DNA of 64,000 nucleotides, taken from G963674665 sp963674665. GTDB lineage: Bacteria > Desulfobacterota > Desulfovibrionia > Desulfovibrionales > Desulfovibrionaceae. The first letter of the stretch is position 1; every line of letters begins with the position of its first letter. Below are positions 60,379 through 64,000 of this stretch, one piece after another. Location of the stretch: the NCBI GenBank assembly GCA_963674665.2, contig CAXXPL010000009.1:1302001-1366000 (forward strand), read 5' to 3'. Below the pieces are notes generated by a model. The model saw nothing but the letters and a program-made list of their open reading frames with translations, was not told where the DNA came from and did not search any database. A program made the position numbers and the translations under genes.

Positions 60379-60592
60379 ATGCAAATCCTTTGCAGGGCTA
60401 AAGGTGTCAATGTGTGATTGTGGGTATTTTATGCGAATATCAAGAGGCAATGCACAAAATTTGAATTATTTGTGATTATACGATGTATTCTTGCCAAAAT
60501 GCAAGCAGGGGATGTATGCAGACCCTGGACACGAGCCGTCGGCGGTTGAATACATCGACCATGGGTTTTGTTGCTAAATCAGGAGTTGGAAC

Positions 60593-61198
60593 ATGCAGTG
60601 TTACACCTTTCGGCGCAGACCGTTTGCGCAAACCCTTTATGCGGCGCTTTGCCAAGATCCTTTCTACGTGACCCTGGAGACGACTGTGGACGCCTGCCCC
60701 CAACAGGAGGGCATGGTCAAGTACATGGACTACTCCATGCGGGAGGGGGAGGTCTTTGGTGAACTGTTCGTCCCGGAGAAGTATGAGCACGGGGCCTCGG
60801 TATGGATCAAGCCCCTGGAAGAGAACGTTCTTCAGGAAATGAAGAGGCGAAAAAAGGCCTTTTTGCGGAAGCAGTTGGGAGAGCAAAGCCTGAAGACATA
60901 CAACGATATTGTGGAGTTCATGTCCGCCAAGGCCGCCTCTCTGGTGGGGGAGCAGGACTGGTATCTCTCCATTGTGGGAGTCGCGCCCGAATTCCAGGGC
61001 AGGGGCATCGGACCGGGGCTCATCAACGGGGTGTTGCGGCATGCGGACCGTTCAGCCGTGGACACGTACCTGGAGACGTTCTGCCCCAGGAATATCCCGT
61101 TTTATGAGCGTCTGGGGTACCAGGTGGCCGGCCGCTTTCACGAGCCCACAACCGACGAGGAATACGCACTCATGATCAGGAGGGCGCAAACAGCGTAG
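60593..61198 (+). CDS. GNAT-family N-acetyltransferase, DUF-type with long N-terminus
   Basis: A 201-residue acetyltransferase: acetyl-CoA loop VAPEFQGRGIGPGLINGVL, then YLETFCPRNIPFYERLGYQV. The N-terminal half has a MMR-like helical part (EENVLQEMKRRKKAFLRKQLG). GGAG precedes the ATG. The substrate is unknown. Divergent from the Lrp-type gene. Confidence 0.9.
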   Translation: MQCYTFRRRPFAQTLYAALCQDPFYVTLETTVDACPQQEGMVKYMDYSMREGEVFGELFVPEKYEHGASVWIKPLEENVLQEMKRRKKAFLRKQLGEQSLKTYNDIVEFMSAKAASLVGEQDWYLSIVGVAPEFQGRGIGPGLINGVLRHADRSAVDTYLETFCPRNIPFYERLGYQVAGRFHEPTTDEEYALMIRRAQTA

Positions 61199-61254
61199 AT
61201 GGGCGCGGCGTCCTTTTCAAAAGACTTCCCCTGAAGAGTATCCGGAAGATGCTC

Positions 61255-61512
61255 CTACACCAGTTCGCTGATGAGGAGTGCGGTGGCTTTTTCCGCGATG
61301 GTGGCCTCGTTCATGTCGCCGAGGTTGGTGATGGAGACGGCGCGAACGGGTTCGAGGTCGGACATGGAGGCCTCCTTGGTCTGCTCGTAGGCGCCGCGCA
61401 GCAGCCGCATGCTCCTGGCCGCGATGCTGTTGGAGTTCATGTTCATGAGCTGTACTGCCCGCCACATGCGCTCCTTGTCAAAGGCAGGAGGATATTGCTC
61501 GTAACGATCCAT
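61255..61512 (-). CDS. Uncharacterised small protein (85 aa)
   Basis: An 85-residue protein, MDRYEQYPPAFDKERMWRAV at the start, then two probable helices with repeated Asn/Ser (MNMNSNSIAARSMRLLRGAYEQ) and a C-terminal (ATIAEKATALLISELV). GGAAGG precedes the ATG. It may follow the EAL-HDOD gene in the same direction, but a terminator lies between. No family recognised. Confidence 0.65.
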   Translation of the reverse strand: MDRYEQYPPAFDKERMWRAVQLMNMNSNSIAARSMRLLRGAYEQTKEASMSDLEPVRAVSITNLGDMNEATIAEKATALLISELV

Positions 61513-61552
61513 GTTCCTTCCCGTGGGGTGGCAGGATTTTCCCTGTGTAAAC

Positions 61553-61581
61553 AAAAAACGCCGCACGAGCGGCGTTTTTTT
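61553..61581. terminator. Bidirectional intrinsic terminator
   Basis: AAAAAACGCCGCACGAGCGG and the following CGTTTTTTT form a 5-bp GC stem with flanking A and T runs. It lies between the EAL-HDOD gene stop (61658) and the small protein start, so it ends the EAL-HDOD transcript on the minus strand. Confidence 0.85.
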
Positions 61582-61657
61582 CAGGCTATCACGGGGGGCG
61601 CCACAAGCGCGCCGCGCCCCGCAGCCGGTATGCCAAGTCACATTACCTTGTATTGCC

Positions 61658-62923
61658 TCACGATTCGGAGCCCGCACCGAAGAACGAGTGCATCACAACG
61701 TGGGCGTCGTAATAGCTGTTGGCCACCGCTTCACCATTAAGATGCAAATACTCTACCACTTTGTCAACCGCAGGCCAGTCCGCGGTCTCGATTCTCTGCG
61801 CCAGCTCGAGCCACAGGGCCAGGCGTTTGTTCTCGCGGGTGAGGCCCTGCTTGAGGTCGTCGCTCAAGGGGAGGTTTTCCACGACGTCCTTCATGGGGAT
61901 GCCCAGCATGGGCTCCATGAGGGAGAACAAACCCAGCAGGAACAGCCTGTCCGGAGGATCGGCACGGTACCCGGAGCGCACCGCGGAGAGCTTGAAGAAG
62001 TTGCTTCGCTGCGCGGCGAGACGCATGAGTTCCTTGCTCTCTTCCTTGGGCGCCAGGTCGTTGAGGATGGCCATGCGCAACCAGTCCTTGACCTGCTCCC
62101 ATCCGAGGATGACCACCGCGTGGTTGATGGAGGTGATCTCGACCGGGAAGCTGAAGGCCGCGGAATTCAGGAACAGCAGCAGCCTGTAGCTGATGGAGGC
62201 ATCCATGGAGATGGCCTCGGCCAGTCGGGAGAAATCCGGCGTACCGTGCTCGATGAGGTTGAAAAGCTCTATCTTCGTGGCCTCGTTGGCCGTGAGGCGG
62301 CGGTTCTCCACCACATCGGGTCTCTTGAAGAACGCGCCCTGGAAGTAGGAGAAGCCCAGGGATTGGGCGGCCTCGAAGAGTTTCTTGTTCTCCAGCCCGG
62401 TGGCGATGGCCATGCACTTCTTGTCGCGGGCGGCCTCCAGCAGCGCCATGATGGCCCGGGGCGTCTTGCCGGGGAGCTTGATCTTGACGAAGTCCGCACG
62501 CTCGAGGAGCGCCTCGCTGCCGGGGCGGTTTTCGAAGTTCTCGATGGCGAGCTGGTAGTATGACTTTTTCAGGTTGTCCAAGGCCCAGAGGTATTCCTTG
62601 ACCGGGGCCTCCACCTCGTGCACTTCCACGATGGTGTAGCCGTCCGGCAAGGACTGGGGAGCCTTTTTGAGCACCGCGTGCTCGGCGAACGGGATCATGA
62701 CCTTGGTGTCCCCGACATGCCCGGGCATGAAGGCGTATTGCTTGGGCTCGCGGTTTTGGGGTTTTGTGAAGGGAAGCACCGGTGTGGTGTTGGCGCTCCC
62801 GCGCGACCATGGCGCGTCGCGGACGATGAGGTCGTGCCCCCAGACCTTTCTATTCCTGCCGAAAACCGGCTGTTTGGAAAAAAGCAACCTTCTGTCGTCC
62901 GGATCATTGGTAGCGGTGAACAT
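61658..62923 (-). CDS. EAL-HDOD signalling protein with degenerate EAL domain (CdgJ/YuxH-like)
   Basis: A 421-residue protein: residues about 10-215 align with EAL domains by fold (FSKQPVFGRNRKVWGHDLIV, ATGLENKKLFEAAQSLGFSY, QGAFFKRP) but the ExL and the metal-binding acids are missing, so no phosphodiesterase activity is expected. The HDOD domain follows (NEATKIELFNLIEHGTPDFSRLAEAISMDASIS and INHAVVILGWEQVKDWLRM). These proteins act as adaptor/regulators. The start has AGGAGG. Confidence 0.9.
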   Translation of the reverse strand: MFTATNDPDDRRLLFSKQPVFGRNRKVWGHDLIVRDAPWSRGSANTTPVLPFTKPQNREPKQYAFMPGHVGDTKVMIPFAEHAVLKKAPQSLPDGYTIVEVHEVEAPVKEYLWALDNLKKSYYQLAIENFENRPGSEALLERADFVKIKLPGKTPRAIMALLEAARDKKCMAIATGLENKKLFEAAQSLGFSYFQGAFFKRPDVVENRRLTANEATKIELFNLIEHGTPDFSRLAEAISMDASISYRLLLFLNSAAFSFPVEITSINHAVVILGWEQVKDWLRMAILNDLAPKEESKELMRLAAQRSNFFKLSAVRSGYRADPPDRLFLLGLFSLMEPMLGIPMKDVVENLPLSDDLKQGLTRENKRLALWLELAQRIETADWPAVDKVVEYLHLNGEAVANSYYDAHVVMHSFFGAGSES

Positions 62924-63491
62924 GGCAATGCCCTCCTGCTCGAAACTGCTGGTAACTGTATACTGTCGTGGAGGACAGAGAGCCAATGGAAGGTGCTTGG
63001 GCGAAATCGCACATTGCATGCGATCTTGCGAGGCAACCCGGCTGTCTTTGGAAAGGAATCCTGTGCAGGGATTCCCAAGACCCGTAGCTTTCCGTCCCTG
63101 CCTCACGACAGGTTTGGCTTTTTCTCACTCTGCTCCAGATAATACAGCAGTGTAACAAAATGTCAAGGAAAAAAACCTGTGAAACCCTTGGTGCATGCGG
63201 TTCTATACGGTTTTGGCAAGGAAAAATCAACGGCCGTGAAGCTGAACAAGATTGGGTGGTTGCGTGGTGGTTTTTTCAGGAAGGGCTTCTTGACAATAAA
63301 AATAGGTAAATGTCGTACCCGGTGATTGTGCTTTGGTGGCTTTGGGACTATAGCCGTTCCAGAGCAAAACAGCCGTTTGCCCTATTGGTATTATGGTACT
63401 CAGGGGGAAAAACCGACACACAAGTGGTTTTTCCCCCTGCGGTTTTTTGTTACGATCCCTGACCAATACATCTTACTATTGGACTTTATAC
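62924..63491. other. Divergent gap before the AEC permease
   Basis: Contains the EAL-HDOD promoter region (62930-63150) and a large hairpin at 63401-63439. No gene is supported. Confidence 0.5.
63401..63439 (+). terminator. Hairpin with U-rich tail upstream of the AEC permease
   Basis: Perfect 14-bp arms (CAGGGGGAAAAACC / GGTTTTTCCCCCTG) followed by CGGTTTTTTG on the plus strand. It lies about 50 bp before the permease start with no plus-strand gene upstream, so it might be a transcription attenuator of the permease leader. Confidence 0.65.
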
Positions 63492-64000
63492 GTGGCTGAA
63501 CTAATTACACAAGTATTCAATGTGGTCTTTCCAGTGCTCTTCTGTAGCGCGGTGGGGTATGCGTGGGTCCGCTGGGGTGCCGCCTTTGACATGCACTTCA
63601 TCACACCCCTTCTCATCTATGTGGCCGTGCCTTCCCTGCTGCTGGCCAATCTCTCGACCCTGGGCGCCGCCCCCTCGGACATGTTGGGGATGCTGCTGGC
63701 CGCCATCCTCATACACGTGGTGTACGGGGTCCTGGGATACGTCATCATCAGGATGGGCAAGCTGGAGACGCGTACCTGGCTGCCGGCCATGACCTTCGGC
63801 AACACAGGGAACCTGGGCCTGCCCCTGTGCCTGCTGGCCTTTGGCCAGGAAGGCCTGGCCCTGGGGCTGGGGTACATGGTGGTGAACACCGTGGGGCTGT
63901 TCACCGTGGGGGTCTGGATCCCCTCGGGTAGGATCTCGCCGAGGGATCTGTTGCGCTCCCCGACCTTGTATGCGGTCATCGTGGCCCTGACCCTGGGGTT
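63492..64000 (+). CDS. AEC-family permease (auxin efflux carrier type), N-terminal part
   Basis: The frame starts at GTG (63492) and runs off the window after 169 residues. It shows the AEC pattern of five N-terminal helices with internal repeat character, including FGNTGNLGLPLCLLAFGQEGLAL, the conserved N-x-GN-x-GLP motif. Such proteins export or import organic acids (malonate, lactate and others) driven by ion gradients. Substrate unknown. Confidence 0.88.
   Translation, partial: MAELITQVFNVVFPVLFCSAVGYAWVRWGAAFDMHFITPLLIYVAVPSLLLANLSTLGAAPSDMLGMLLAAILIHVVYGVLGYVIIRMGKLETRTWLPAMTFGNTGNLGLPLCLLAFGQEGLALGLGYMVVNTVGLFTVGVWIPSGRISPRDLLRSPTLYAVIVALTLG

Overview
The window looks like a chromosomal segment of a Desulfovibrio-type sulfate reducer (Desulfovibrionaceae; placement from gene content, not a search). 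It is GC-rich and full of multihaem c-type cytochromes, NrfD/HybA-type membrane redox modules, a group-4 hydrogenase-related complex, a TRAP transporter, sigma-54 activators and a ferredoxin with a Cys-to-Asp ligand change, close as I recall it to Desulfovibrio africanus ferredoxin III. No rRNA, tRNA, CRISPR array or intact insertion sequence was seen.

Layout. 1-8.4 kb (minus strand): a partial Cache-domain sensor, a small membrane protein, a membrane redox operon (NifX-like protein, Tat-exported 4x[4Fe-4S] protein, NrfD/HybB-like protein, 13-haem cytochrome) and a PAS/sigma-54 activator. 8.4-11.5 kb: a GNAT acetyltransferase flanked by a remnant of its own duplication, a 44-residue basic protein, an RRM RNA-binding protein and an AT-rich stretch without a convincing gene. 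11.5-18.9 kb (plus): a six-gene HyfBCEFGI-like operon whose large subunit lacks the Ni-binding cysteines, that is an Ehr-type complex. 19.2-27.5 kb (minus): pdxY, then three tandem RraA/HMG-aldolase paralogues, a D-2-hydroxyacid dehydrogenase, a DctPQM TRAP transporter and a GntR/FCD regulator, apparently a hydroxy- or keto-acid catabolic locus. 28-30.9 kb (minus): an 8-haem membrane-anchored cytochrome, its cytochrome b partner and a CstR-like repressor with palindromic operators. 31.3-34.4 kb: an unknown gene with dinB, and a NikK/NikL-like exported pair. 34.6-41.8 kb (minus): lepA-lepB-SH3 protein-comM, with comM and the SH3 gene carrying small insertions and a two-gene foreign cassette between two copies of the comM 3' end. 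42-51.1 kb (plus): LytTR response regulator, acs, a Deg protease, a glycosyltransferase-like protein, ferredoxin and a four-gene operon of unknown function. 51.2-59.1 kb: a secreted SecD-like repeat protein, a haem-binding hybrid kinase with a sigma-54 response regulator and, divergently, a NrfH-like tetrahaem quinol dehydrogenase with an octahaem HAO-like cytochrome. 59.2-64 kb: a small unknown protein, an Lrp regulator opposite a GNAT enzyme, a degenerate EAL-HDOD protein and a partial AEC permease.

Together the window holds three multihaem respiratory modules: two related octahaem-core systems that share a predicted CstR operator, and one HAO-like nitrogen-oxide system with a predicted sigma-54 promoter. 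A family of about ten GC-rich hairpins with a fixed 3' tail marks many gene ends. The most novel candidates are the CstR-linked cytochrome regulon with its 13-haem fusion protein, the two-gene cassette inserted at comM, and the triple-RraA locus.
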